Positions 17,970-25,786 of a DNA stretch of 64,000 nucleotides are shown piece by piece; within the stretch, counting starts at the first letter, position 1; each line of letters begins with the position of its first letter. This DNA is from Stenotrophomonas rhizophila (GTDB lineage Bacteria; Pseudomonadota; Gammaproteobacteria; Xanthomonadales; Xanthomonadaceae). Below the pieces are notes generated by a model. The model was not told the origin of the DNA, did not search any database, and saw only the letters and a program-made list of their open reading frames with translations. Made by a program: the position numbers and the translations under genes. The stretch covers positions 1,536,659-1,600,658 of the forward strand of contig NZ_RCDC01000004.1 in the NCBI RefSeq assembly GCF_003651185.1, in the 5' to 3' direction.

Positions 17970-18198
17970 GGCACCTCCAACATCGATCAACGAATGACTG
18001 GCTATTGTGCCCCCGTAAGCGGTTCTGCGGTGTGCACAGGCAGACCGCTCATGGCCACGCCTGCATCTCTGCTCACCGTCATTCGAGGACAACCGATTGC
18101 CGGGCACCCGCAGGATGCCCCGGCGAGGCATGCTGCGCACCGGGTTGCCGCCCTGCCCCGGCTCACCTACGCTCCATGCCCGAATCGATCCAAGGACC

Positions 18199-19056
18199 AT
18201 GCCCCGGATGAGTGGCAGCCCGTTTTCTTCTCTCACGCGACGACTGGCATGGCCGGCGCGTGCGCCTGCACCGACACCGCTGGGCGCGGCCCTCCTCGTT
18301 ATGTTGCTGGTCGCCTCGCCCGCAGGTGCCGATGACATACCGCCGCAGTTCATGGCGCAGTACGAAGCCACGCGCGATTACCTGCAACTGCTGCAGCAAG
18401 CCGACGCCGACAACGCACCGGAGCAGCTCGACAGCCCACGCGCCATGCAACTGCTGGCGGCGGTGACCAACACGACCGACGTCTTGGCGCCGGACTACGC
18501 GACGGCGGACCTGGGTCTGCTGACTAACGCGTGCCAGTACGGTGTAACGCTGTCCACCCGGTTGATGCAGTTCGGCATGGGTACGATGCCAGCAGCCGTG
18601 CTCCTCCATTCCGGCGAGCAGGCCCGCCAAGGCAAGCACAACGCCGAGCGCTTCCAGGCACCGCTGGGCCTGCTGCTGCCGTACCTGCTGCAGTGCGGTG
18701 CACGGATGCAGCCCCTGGTGGATACGTGGCTGACCGTTGCAACGCCCGCAGAGCTCGCCGGTCTGGGACCGGGCGGCACCGACACCCTTCGCCGCAATGC
18801 GCAACGCCAGTATCTGGAGATGCTGGAGGTGATGCGTGCCCAGCCGGCGGGCAGCACGCTGAAGCGGACCCTGGTCGGTGCGCTGGCGGAGACGGCGGCG
18901 CCTTACGCGCAGATGCTGCAGCCCGCGCAACGGCAGCCGGTGCGCGAGGCGTTGAAGGAAGCGCTGGAACAGGTGGACCCAAGCGAGGTTCCGCTCCTGC
19001 AGCAGGCCATTGCCGCGTTCAGCAGCGACCATTGCGGGACACTCTGCCAATCCTGA
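18199..19056 (+). CDS. Exported hypothetical protein
   Basis: About 285 residues with a Tat/Sec-like N-terminus (RRLAWPAR, then LLVMLLVASPAGADD, cleavage near residue 45). The mature protein is all-helical and rich in Leu, Ala and Gln. It has three conserved-looking cysteines (NACQYG, LLQCGARM, CGTLC). I do not recognise a named family. The start is uncertain: ATG at 18199 or 18208 both follow CAAGGA closely; the second gives better spacing. A 229-bp gap separates it from the divergent lipoprotein gene. Confidence 0.65.
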   Translation: MPRMSGSPFSSLTRRLAWPARAPAPTPLGAALLVMLLVASPAGADDIPPQFMAQYEATRDYLQLLQQADADNAPEQLDSPRAMQLLAAVTNTTDVLAPDYATADLGLLTNACQYGVTLSTRLMQFGMGTMPAAVLLHSGEQARQGKHNAERFQAPLGLLLPYLLQCGARMQPLVDTWLTVATPAELAGLGPGGTDTLRRNAQRQYLEMLEVMRAQPAGSTLKRTLVGALAETAAPYAQMLQPAQRQPVREALKEALEQVDPSEVPLLQQAIAAFSSDHCGTLCQS

Positions 19057-19121
19057 TACATCGACGGCCGCGTCCACCAACTCGGCGGCTCGGATGAAGG
19101 GACGTTGTGGACCCGCAGCGT

Positions 19122-19141
19122 CGTGGGTGGTCACACCCACG
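19122..19141 (+). repeat. Hairpin after the 18199 gene
   Basis: CGTGGGTG-GTCA-CACCCACG is a perfect 8-bp stem between the 18199 gene and the small ORF at 19260. It has no T-run. It may be a weak terminator or part of the 5' leader of the small ORF. Confidence 0.4.
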
Positions 19142-19259
19142 CGGTGTAGCACTTGGTCATGAGACTACCCTGACCCGATGCTCATCCCAGTGCGACCCTC
19201 GCGTAACAGCGGCAGGTCCACGCTGGGGTTGCGACATCACGTCGCCTTGGAGTCACACC

Positions 19260-19424
19260 ATGTCCAACATGCAGAACAACGAAAACAACGTCAAAAATGC
19301 TGCTGCTGCACAGAAAGGCCCGCAGTCCGAACAGGATCGCAAGGACGCGCAGGCCAAGCAGCAGAAGCAGGAACAGGACACCAAGAACGCCCCTGACGCA
19401 GGCAACAAGCCGCAGCAGAAGTAA
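19260..19424 (+). CDS. Small, highly hydrophilic disordered protein
   Basis: A 54-residue ORF with an exceptional composition: Asn, Gln, Lys, Asp and Ala make up almost all residues (NNENNVKN, KQQKQEQDTKN). It has no Cys, Trp, Tyr, Phe, Leu or Ile. TTGGAG sits 7 bases before the ATG at 19260, and a hairpin follows the stop at 19443-19464. Such hydrophilin-like small proteins are often stress induced, but no family is recognised. The good Shine-Dalgarno, the biased composition and the terminator argue for a real gene. Confidence 0.6.
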   Translation: MSNMQNNENNVKNAAAAQKGPQSEQDRKDAQAKQQKQEQDTKNAPDAGNKPQQK

Positions 19425-19442
19425 TCGCTCTGCCGCATGGTG

Positions 19443-19464
19443 GGGCTGCGCATCCGCGCAGCCC
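19443..19464 (+). terminator. Hairpin after the small ORF
   Basis: GGGCTGCGC-ATCC-GCGCAGCCC is a perfect 9-bp stem 18 bases after the stop of the 54-residue ORF. It lacks a T-run. Confidence 0.45.
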
Positions 19465-19645
19465 TCACATGCAGACGGCGACCAGGCGCACTCGGCGCCA
19501 TCCCGCACCCTTCAACGTCTCGCGTCCTTCAATCTCCTGCATCCTTCACTACGAACTTCACTACGAAGCTCATTCGTGACGCTGTTGATTCGCGACGCTG
19601 CGCATGCGCGTGCTTCCTGGACGGTGTAGGTGAGGGTGTGGGTGA

Positions 19646-20116
19646 CTATGCATCCCGGCCCCGCAGCTCATCTACCTCCTGGCGCATGTCGTCCCAACCG
19701 AGCCGCGTCTCCAGCAGCATGCCGTTGAGCGTTCGTCGCGCATGTGCCGTCAGTGCGCCATCGCGCGCGGCCACTTCGAGTGCCCTCACCAGACGCGCTT
19801 CAGCTGCCTGGCTCTCACTGGCGTACTGGATGCCCGCATCCCCGAGTACGGTACCCAACCTGCCGAAGCTGCCACGGAGGCTGCCGGCCAGGGTACGGTG
19901 GCGGGCGGGCTGGCCACCGGCGTCGCCCACCAGCCGCGTGACCCCATCGATGACCTGCATTTTCGCTGCAGCCATCCGCATCATCAGCGCGTTCAACTGC
20001 GGATCCTGCGTCCCGTCGTCGGCGACGGCTCTGGCGTAGATGTCGTGGCCGTCACGCGCGATGCCGATGATCTGGTTGAGTTCGCGTATCGCGTGGCCGG
20101 ATTGGACGGTACTCAT
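19646..20116 (-). CDS. DUF2383/PA2169-type four-helix-bundle protein
   Basis: A 156-residue, all-helical, soluble protein. The ferritin-like layout of PA2169-family proteins is visible: 'HAIRELNQIIGIARDGHDIY', then 'QLNALMMRMAAAKMQVIDGV', then 'ASESQAAEARLVRAL', then 'LNGMLLETRLGWDDMRQEVD'. Glu/His residues spaced along the helices are compatible with metal binding but the ligands are not certain. The family is associated with stress physiology in proteobacteria and its activity is unknown. The ATG at 20116 (MSTVQSGHAIREL) was chosen because it matches the family N-terminus; upstream in-frame codons are Arg-rich and non-conserved. It is divergent from the S41-like gene. Confidence 0.75.
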   Translation of the reverse strand: MSTVQSGHAIRELNQIIGIARDGHDIYARAVADDGTQDPQLNALMMRMAAAKMQVIDGVTRLVGDAGGQPARHRTLAGSLRGSFGRLGTVLGDAGIQYASESQAAEARLVRALEVAARDGALTAHARRTLNGMLLETRLGWDDMRQEVDELRGRDA

Positions 20117-20315
20117 CACAGCGCTCCGTGGGATCGTGGGCCCACTGTGGCCGGGGATCGCCTGATCGTGCGCGCGTCGTGGGGACGGTAGCGTGATGCG
20201 ATACCGGGACTTCCGGGGAACACGCGCATTGGCTACGATCGACCGGAGTCGATCGCACACACGATCCCGTCACCCTTGCCCCGTGCGGCACTGCGCCGGG
20301 TCGCAAGGAGGCTGT

Positions 20316-21791
20316 ATGGCAGGGTTAAGTGGCACTGTATTCATGCTCGCGATGCTGGGTGTCGCCGCGCCGGGGGCATCCGTTGCCGCGCCGGCATTCG
20401 ATCGCAGCGCTTGGCAGGCCGACCATGTGGCGCTCAAGCGCGCCTTGGAGCAGGACTACGCGCATCTGGCATGGGTCGCCTCGCCACAAAGTGGCGTGGA
20501 CCTTCCCGCACTGGATGCCGCGGCGCAGCGTGCGCTGGCTGAAGCACGTACGGATACGCAGGCGCGCCAAGCCCTGCGCACTTTCCTGGCCGGGTTCCAG
20601 GATGGTCACCTCAGCCTGCTCGACCCGCTTGAACAGGCGTCCGACACGGCCTCGCCCACTGCTGTGGACCCGCGCACGCTGGGCGCGAGCGCAGGGTGTG
20701 CCGCGCTCGGCGTGGCCGATGAAGGCCGGCACGATTTCAGCCTGCCGCTGGAAACGCTGGCCGGTTACCACCCCCTCAACGACGACGCCGATCCTGTGCT
20801 GCGCGCCGGCATTCTCTCGCTGCCGGATGGCCACACGGTGGGTCTGCTGCGCCTGCATGAGTTCGATGCCTTGCGCTATCCGGGCCTCTGCCACGCGCTG
20901 TGGCCGCAACTGCGGCATGCGGACTCCACCGACGACATGCGCGGCACCTTGGCCCGGGGCTGGGTCGCGGTGATCGCCGCCAGCCTGCGGCGTTTCCAAC
21001 AGGACGGAGTGGACGCCGTGCTGGTGGATGTCGGCGACAACCCGGGGGGCGACGACAGTGGCGATACGCTGACCCGGCTGTTCACCCCGCAGCCGGTTGC
21101 CTCCGCCGTGCTCCAGGTCAGCCAGTCCCCGGCCGGCAAGCCCTATCTGGACGAGCAATACGAGCGGCTCGACGACGCACTGCGCAATCACCGCCCCAAC
21201 GCCGCAGCCCGCAGGCTGCTCACTACGGAGCTGCAGGCGTTCCAGGCGTCGCGGCGGGCCACGGCGCTGCCGGCCTGCGATCTGTCATGGGCCTGGCGGG
21301 TACAGCACGACTGGAACGGCCCCACATGCCGGCGCCTGGTGCCCGCAGGTACCTCCGGGGGCCCGTTGCCGAGCCCTGCCGTGGACACCCTCGATGATTT
21401 CCTCATCGCGCACCGCCTGGACTGGTCACAGGATCTGCGCGAGCACTGGGGCGCCTGGAAGGGGCCGGTATATGTCCTCACCAATGCAAAGACGGCGTCC
21501 TCCGCCGAGATGTTCGCGGCGCGGATGCAGGACAACCACATCGCGCGCATCGTCGGGACGCACAGCGGAGGGTACGGCTGCGGCTTCATGAGTGCGCAGG
21601 CGATGCCTGAACTGCCCCATTCGCATCTGCGCCTGCGCGTTCCGAATTGCGTGCGCCTGCGTGCCGATGGCAGTGACGAGGTGGCCGGCATCCGCCCGGA
21701 CCTGCCGGTCGCGCCGCGTCGTGGCGAAGGCGCACGGGCCCGCGCGCAGCGGCTGGTCGATACGCTCATCGGCGACATCGCGCTGCATTGA
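20316..21791 (+). CDS. S41-like secreted peptidase
   Basis: A 491-residue protein with a signal peptide (to about residue 25, SVAAPAFD). A helical N-terminal region and a C-terminal S41/tail-specific-protease fold follow: VDAVLVDVGDNPGGD (oxyanion/loop region) and VYVLTNAKTASSAEMFAARM with the presumed nucleophile at S395 or S396. In Tsp the catalytic lysine comes 25 residues after the serine; here that position falls in GTHSGGYGCG, which has no Lys. It could use a Tricorn-like set or be non-proteolytic. No PDZ domain is evident. AAGGAGG sits 4 bases before the ATG at 20316. Confidence 0.75.
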   Translation: MAGLSGTVFMLAMLGVAAPGASVAAPAFDRSAWQADHVALKRALEQDYAHLAWVASPQSGVDLPALDAAAQRALAEARTDTQARQALRTFLAGFQDGHLSLLDPLEQASDTASPTAVDPRTLGASAGCAALGVADEGRHDFSLPLETLAGYHPLNDDADPVLRAGILSLPDGHTVGLLRLHEFDALRYPGLCHALWPQLRHADSTDDMRGTLARGWVAVIAASLRRFQQDGVDAVLVDVGDNPGGDDSGDTLTRLFTPQPVASAVLQVSQSPAGKPYLDEQYERLDDALRNHRPNAAARRLLTTELQAFQASRRATALPACDLSWAWRVQHDWNGPTCRRLVPAGTSGGPLPSPAVDTLDDFLIAHRLDWSQDLREHWGAWKGPVYVLTNAKTASSAEMFAARMQDNHIARIVGTHSGGYGCGFMSAQAMPELPHSHLRLRVPNCVRLRADGSDEVAGIRPDLPVAPRRGEGARARAQRLVDTLIGDIALH

Positions 21792-21891
21792 ATGCGGGCC
21801 GCGGCGGAGCCAATCCGGCACGCAGGCACGCGGTGAGCGCCGCTACACTGTGCACGCTGCAGGATCCGCAGCCTTCGGCATCGCCTGTCCC

Positions 21892-22266
21892 ATGGAAAGA
21901 CGCTACTTCGCCACCCTGCTTGCCTTGATCCTTCATCAGATCGACGCCGCATTCTGGCGTGAGTGGGAGATATTCCTGCTGCCCGGTGGCGTGCAGGGCT
22001 TCCTGGTCTTCAACCTGCTGGCCATCGGCGTGGTGCTGCTCGGCTACCGCCACGTGCTGCTGCAGACCAGCAAGGCGCGCGGCTTTGCGATGGTCTGCGC
22101 GGCGCTGGGCATCGCGACGTTCCTCATTCACCTCGGCTTCGCCGTGTTCGGCCACCGCGCTTTCCACCTGCCGTTGTCGATGGCGGTGATCGCAGCCTGC
22201 CTGGTCTCGGCGGTGTGCCTGTTGCGCTCGCTGCGCACCGATGCGCAGGGACGCCCACGCGCCTGA
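21892..22266 (+). CDS. Small four-TM membrane protein
   Basis: A 124-residue protein with four hydrophobic segments: residues 5-18, 35-52 (GFLVFNLLAIGVVLLG), 64-86 and 92-110. HQIDAAFWREWE lies at the first loop. It resembles small bacterial integral membrane proteins of unknown function (possibly DUF6713-like, not certain). No clear ribosome binding site is visible before the ATG at 21892. It follows the S41-like gene by 100 bp on the same strand. Confidence 0.65.
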   Translation: MERRYFATLLALILHQIDAAFWREWEIFLLPGGVQGFLVFNLLAIGVVLLGYRHVLLQTSKARGFAMVCAALGIATFLIHLGFAVFGHRAFHLPLSMAVIAACLVSAVCLLRSLRTDAQGRPRA

Positions 22267-22598
22267 CCGGTACCCTGGAGACACTGCGCCGGTGTGCCAA
22301 TGCCAGGCGCGCAGTAGGAGAGCAAAAACAGACAGTACCGTCGCAAAGACGACGGCGGTCTGCAGGACATCGATCACCATTGCCATTCCACTGCCCCGGA
22401 TCGACCGCCGGCATGCACGCGTTCTCCGGGAAGCGGCATGTCGTGCTCAAGGTCGGGAGGTACAGCGTGCGCGTCCGGGCGATGGACAGGCATCGGTTCT
22501 TGCCCTGCTGCGTCTCAGTGAAAGACGCAATTCGCTGTGATGAAGCTCGGTAGCGCGGACTTGAGCTCCCATGGCGCGTGCGCCCCGCTGGAGGCATG
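22267..22598. other. 330-bp gap, one doubtful small antisense ORF
   Basis: No firm gene lies between the small membrane protein and the tRNA terminator. On the minus strand from 22386 an ATG opens a frame with about 30 hydrophobic residues (VLQTAVVFATVLSVFALLL). It then runs antisense into the neighbouring gene with no protein-like composition. It may be a decayed or frameshifted small membrane gene, or chance. Confidence 0.4.
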
Positions 22599-22621
22599 AA
22601 AAAGGCGACCTCGCGGTCGCC
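22599..22621 (-). terminator. Intrinsic terminator of tRNA-Lys
   Basis: On the minus strand GGCGACC-GCGA-GGTCGCC is followed by TTTTT. The hairpin lies 17 bases after the tRNA 3' end and has the full stem plus U-run form. Confidence 0.85.
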
Positions 22622-22637
22622 TCGATCATGATGCAAT

Positions 22638-22713
22638 TGGTGGGCCGTGATGGATTCGAACCATCGACCAAAAGATTAAAAGTCTTCTGCTCTACCAACT
22701 GAGCTAACGGCCC
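22638..22713 (-). tRNA. tRNA-Lys (anticodon UUU)
   Basis: A 76-nt cloverleaf on the minus strand. The acceptor is GGGCCGT paired with the 3' side ACGGCCC, and CCA is encoded in the DNA. The D-arm is TAGCTCAGTTGGTAGAGC. The anticodon loop CTTTTAA gives anticodon TTT, and the T-arm has GGTTCGAATCC. An intrinsic terminator follows. It is the last gene of the minus-strand cluster after queC. Confidence 0.97.
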
Positions 22714-22745
22714 ATTGCATCCCCGACGTGACGCCGGGGGTGCGC

Positions 22746-22751
22746 ATTCTA
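22746..22751 (-). promoter_or_regulatory. Possible tRNA-Lys -10 element
   Basis: TAGAAT on the minus strand, followed by a GCGC discriminator as in stringently controlled tRNA promoters, lies about 33 bases before the tRNA 5' end. The matching -35 position is poor, so this is tentative. Confidence 0.35.
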
Positions 22752-22785
22752 ACGCATCTTCGCGCTCATGCGTACCCGTCCCGCA

Positions 22786-23451
22786 TCACACGTAGTGGGT
22801 CGGGTCCGGCACGCCGGCATCCGTGAAGCCCTGCGCGCGCAGGCGGCAGGCATCGCAGTGCCCGCAGGCGCGGCCCTGGTCGTCGGCGTTGTAGCAGGAC
22901 ACGGTCAGGCCGAAATCCACGCCGAGGCGGACGCCTTCACGCACGATATCGGCCTTGCTCAGGAACTGCAGCGGCGCGTGAACCTGGATACCCGCACCTT
23001 CCACGCCCGCCTTGGTGGCCAGGTTGGCCAGCGTCTGGAAGGCCTGGATGAATTCAGGGCGGCAATCCGGGTAGCCGGAATAGTCCACCGCGTTGACGCC
23101 GCAGAAGATGTCGTTGGCACCCAGCACCTCCGCCCAACCGAGTGCGACGGACAGCATGATGGTATTGCGCGCCGGCACGTAGGTGACCGGGATGCCCTCG
23201 CCGCCCGCTTCCGGGACGTCGATGTCATCGGTCAGGGCCGAGCCGCCGATGCTGCGCAGGTCGACATTGACGGTCTTGTGGGCGACCGCACCCAGCGCGC
23301 TGGCGACCGCCGCGGCGGCATCGAGTTCGGAGGTGTGACGCTGGCCGTAGCGCACGCTCAGGGCGTGAACGGCAAAGCCCTGCTCGCGGGCGATGGCGAC
23401 AACGGCGGCGGAGTCCATGCCGCCGGACAGGAGGACGACTGCTTTTTTCAT
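22786..23451 (-). CDS. queC: 7-cyano-7-deazaguanine synthase QueC
   Basis: A 221-residue enzyme that converts 7-carboxy-7-deazaguanine to preQ0 using ATP and ammonia, in queuosine synthesis. The PP-loop SGGMDS is at residues 9-14. The C-terminal zinc site is formed by a Cys in VSCYN plus CGHCDAC. ARNTIML and [15 protein letters not shown] are family hallmarks. The start at 23451 ([10 protein letters not shown]) gives the standard N-terminus; an upstream in-frame ATG has no support. It follows queE by 115 bp, with a perfect hairpin at 23541-23558 in between. Confidence 0.96.
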   Translation of the reverse strand: MKKAVVLLSGGMDSAAVVAIAREQGFAVHALSVRYGQRHTSELDAAAAVASALGAVAHKTVNVDLRSIGGSALTDDIDVPEAGGEGIPVTYVPARNTIMLSVALGWAEVLGANDIFCGVNAVDYSGYPDCRPEFIQAFQTLANLATKAGVEGAGIQVHAPLQFLSKADIVREGVRLGVDFGLTVSCYNADDQGRACGHCDACRLRAQGFTDAGVPDPTHYV

Positions 23452-23540
23452 GGGGGGTGTTTCCGGTGGTTTGCGGGGAACCAGCACGCTGTCCCGCGCC
23501 GGACGTCTTTACTGATGGTGAGGCGTGGTCGATGGCATGC

Positions 23541-23558
23541 GCAGCGCCGTAGCGCTGC
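23541..23558 (-). repeat. Hairpin in the queE-queC gap
   Basis: GCAGCGC-CGTA-GCGCTGC (TACG loop on the minus strand), just after the queE stop. It has no U-run. It could be a weak terminator or mRNA-stability element; I see no preQ1 riboswitch signature in the gap. Confidence 0.35.
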
Positions 23559-23566
23559 AGCCGGCG

Positions 23567-24265
23567 TTACCTCCCGGGTTCGTCATTCCACAACAGCTTG
23601 TGCAGCTGCATCTGGAAGCGCACCGGCAGGCGATCGGCCACGATCCAGTCGGCCAGCTCGCGCGGGCTGACCTCGCTCTTGCTCGGCGAGAACAGCACCA
23701 TGCTGCGCTCGTTGAGCCGGTGCTCGCGGACCATGCCGCGGGCCCACTCGTAATCCTCGCGGCTGCACAGCACGAACTTGATCTGGTCGCGCTTGGTCAG
23801 CAGCGGCAGGTTCTCCAGCCGGTTGCGGGCCATTTCGCCGGAGCCGGGAGTCTTCAGGTCGACCACGCGCGACACGCGCGGATCCACGCCACTGACATCC
23901 AGCGCACCGGAGGTCTCCAGCGAGACGTCCAGGCCGGCGTCGCAGAGCTTCTCCAGCAGCACCAGGCAGCGCTTCTGCGCCAGCGGCTCGCCACCGGTCA
24001 CGCAGACGTGGTGCACGCCTTGGGCCAGCACTTCGTCCACGATCGCGTCGATGTCCCACCAGGTGCCGCCGTGGAAGGCGTAGGCGGTATCGCAATAGGT
24101 ACAGCGCAGCGGGCAGCCGGTCAGGCGCACGAACACGGTCGGCCAGCCGGCGGTATCGGCTTCGCCCTGCAGGGACAGGAAGATCTCGGTGATCTTCAGT
24201 CGCGGCAACGGGGACTGCACGATCTCACTGGGGAGTGCGGCGGCAGCGGACAGGGTCGTGGTCAT
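23567..24265 (-). CDS. queE: 7-carboxy-7-deazaguanine synthase QueE
   Basis: A 232-residue radical-SAM enzyme that contracts the ring of 6-carboxytetrahydropterin to CDG, the step before QueC. The cluster motif CxxxCxxC is CPLRCTYC (Cys 51, 55, 58). FLSLQGE precedes it. CVTGGEPLAQ binds SAM, and VSLETSGALDV is the next conserved block. The start at 24265 (MTTTLSAAA) is preferred over an Arg-rich extension. It follows cpoB by 131 bp and precedes queC, an arrangement found in many gamma-proteobacteria. Confidence 0.95.
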   Translation of the reverse strand: MTTTLSAAAALPSEIVQSPLPRLKITEIFLSLQGEADTAGWPTVFVRLTGCPLRCTYCDTAYAFHGGTWWDIDAIVDEVLAQGVHHVCVTGGEPLAQKRCLVLLEKLCDAGLDVSLETSGALDVSGVDPRVSRVVDLKTPGSGEMARNRLENLPLLTKRDQIKFVLCSREDYEWARGMVREHRLNERSMVLFSPSKSEVSPRELADWIVADRLPVRFQMQLHKLLWNDEPGR

Positions 24266-24305
24266 GGCGGTGATTCTTGACGGACGGCTTCGGAAACGAC
24301 AACAG

Positions 24306-24346
24306 CCGGGCATGGCCCGGCACGGAAGACCGGGCAGCGCCCGGTT
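24306..24346 (-). terminator. Two tandem hairpins between cpoB and queE
   Basis: GCCGGGC-ATG-GCCCGGC (24306-24322) and ACCGGGC-AGC-GCCCGGT (24330-24346) lie after the cpoB stop. On the minus strand, short pyrimidine-rich stretches follow them. They may attenuate or end the tol-pal transcript before queE. Confidence 0.45.
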
Positions 24347-24396
24347 GGCGATCCATCAGTATACCGGGCCCGGCCGCTCCAGCGGCCCAAGCGGGT

Positions 24397-25203
24397 TCAG
24401 CGGATCTGCTGACCCAGCCGGATCGACTGCAGACGGTCCTGCGCGGTGCGCGCGGCGTCGGAGCCGGGATACGTGGACACGACCTGTTCGAGGGTCGCCT
24501 GGGCCTGGTCGACCTTGCCTTCGCCGTACTGGGAAAGGCCGATCTTGAGCAGGCCACCGGACGCCTTGTCATGGGTCGGGTAGCGCGAGATGAGGTCGCG
24601 GAACTGCGCCTCAGCCAGCGGGAAATTGCGGGTGGCGTAATAGCTCTCGCCCAGCCAGTACAGCGCGTTGGGGGTATAGACGCCGTTGGGGTACAGCTCG
24701 AGGAAGCTCATGAACAGCTGCGCCGAGTCGTCGTACTTGCCGGCCTTGAGCGAATCGAAGGCGACATTGTAGGCGGTGCGTTCATCGCCACTGGCGGCCA
24801 GGCTGCCGGCATCGCCGTGCACGCTTGGCGGCCGCTCGGAAGCGGCCGTTGCCGGTTTCGGGGATGCAGCGGGGGCAGGCGCGGGTGAGGCCGGGGCGGC
24901 AGGAAGCACGGGGGCTCCACCTTCCAGGCGGTTCAGGCGGCTGTCCAGGTCCAGATACTGGTCCTTGGCGGACTGCTTGAGCTGGTCATTGTCGTGCTGC
25001 AGCTGCTCGACCTGCGACTGCAGGGCCTGCAACTGGGTACGCAACTGATTCAGCTGGTTGAGCATGTCCATGTTGGACTGGTTGTTGTTCGCCTGCTGCT
25101 CAAGCGCGCCGACGCGGTCGGCCAGACTCTGGCGCTGCGCATTGGCCGGTGCGGCAGCCACGAGGGCTGCCGCAACGATCATCGATAGAAATCGAAAGCG
25201 CAT
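24397..25203 (-). CDS. cpoB: Cell-division coordinator CpoB (YbgF)
   Basis: A 268-residue periplasmic protein that links peptidoglycan synthesis with Tol-driven outer-membrane constriction. It has a signal peptide (to about 22, APANAQ). The trimerising coiled coil covers about residues 25-95 (QSLADRVGALEQQ, QLRTQLQALQSQVEQLQHD). An Ala/Pro linker leads to a C-terminal TPR domain (about 145-265) with AYNVAFDSLKAGKYDDSAQ and YWLGESYYATRNFPLAEAQF. It starts 3 bp after the pal stop, so it is the last gene of the tol-pal operon. Confidence 0.95.
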   Translation of the reverse strand: MRFRFLSMIVAAALVAAAPANAQRQSLADRVGALEQQANNNQSNMDMLNQLNQLRTQLQALQSQVEQLQHDNDQLKQSAKDQYLDLDSRLNRLEGGAPVLPAAPASPAPAPAASPKPATAASERPPSVHGDAGSLAASGDERTAYNVAFDSLKAGKYDDSAQLFMSFLELYPNGVYTPNALYWLGESYYATRNFPLAEAQFRDLISRYPTHDKASGGLLKIGLSQYGEGKVDQAQATLEQVVSTYPGSDAARTAQDRLQSIRLGQQIR

Positions 25204-25206
25204 CTA

Positions 25207-25722
25207 TTACTGAGCCGTGTACACGATCTCGACGCGACGGTTCTGCGACCAGCAGGACTCGCCCGACTCGGTGCAGACCGGACGCTCTTCACCGTAGGAC
25301 ACGACGGTCAGCTGCGAAGCCGAGCCACCGTTGGCCTGCAGTGCCGAGGACACGCCGTTGCCACGACGCTCGCCCAGAGCCTGGTTGTAAGCACGCGAAC
25401 CGCGCTCATCGGTGTGGCCCTGCAGGGTCATGCGCGAGGACGGACGGTCACGCAGGTACTTGGCGTGGCACGCCATGATGGCCTGGAACTCCGGCTTGAC
25501 GCTGTCCTGGTCCAGATCGAAGTACACCACGCGCTGGCGCAGGCAGGAATCGGTATCCAGATCACCCGGACCGTACAGACCCGAGGTGGACGGGCCGGTC
25601 GGAGCGGTGGTGCTGCCGGTATCAACCGGGGCAGCCGGCACTTCCTTGACCTTCTTGGAACAACCGGCCAGGGCGGCCACGGACAACAGGGAGACAAGCA
25701 GAACGCGGGTGGTCTTGTTCAT
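25207..25722 (-). CDS. pal: Peptidoglycan-associated lipoprotein Pal
   Basis: A 171-residue outer-membrane lipoprotein that holds peptidoglycan and is moved by TolB during division. The lipobox is LAGC (Cys about 21). A Thr/Pro/Ser linker is followed by an OmpA-like domain: VYFDLDQDSVKPEF, LQGHTDERGSRAYNQALGERR (peptidoglycan contact residues) and NRRVEIVY at the end. An unusual pair of cysteines lies near the C-terminus (PVCTESGESCW), and DSCLRQRV sits before the OmpA core. The start at 25722 gives the normal lipoprotein signal. Confidence 0.96.
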   Translation of the reverse strand: MNKTTRVLLVSLLSVAALAGCSKKVKEVPAAPVDTGSTTAPTGPSTSGLYGPGDLDTDSCLRQRVVYFDLDQDSVKPEFQAIMACHAKYLRDRPSSRMTLQGHTDERGSRAYNQALGERRGNGVSSALQANGGSASQLTVVSYGEERPVCTESGESCWSQNRRVEIVYTAQ

Positions 25723-25786
25723 GGCGATACCTTTGAGGCTCCTAAAGCCGGATGAGGGATGAATACGGCGAAATCTTAACACTCTG

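Noticed and set aside
23452-23566. Possible preQ1 riboswitch before queC
   Set aside because: The gap has only a simple hairpin; I see no H-type pseudoknot or A-rich tail signature.
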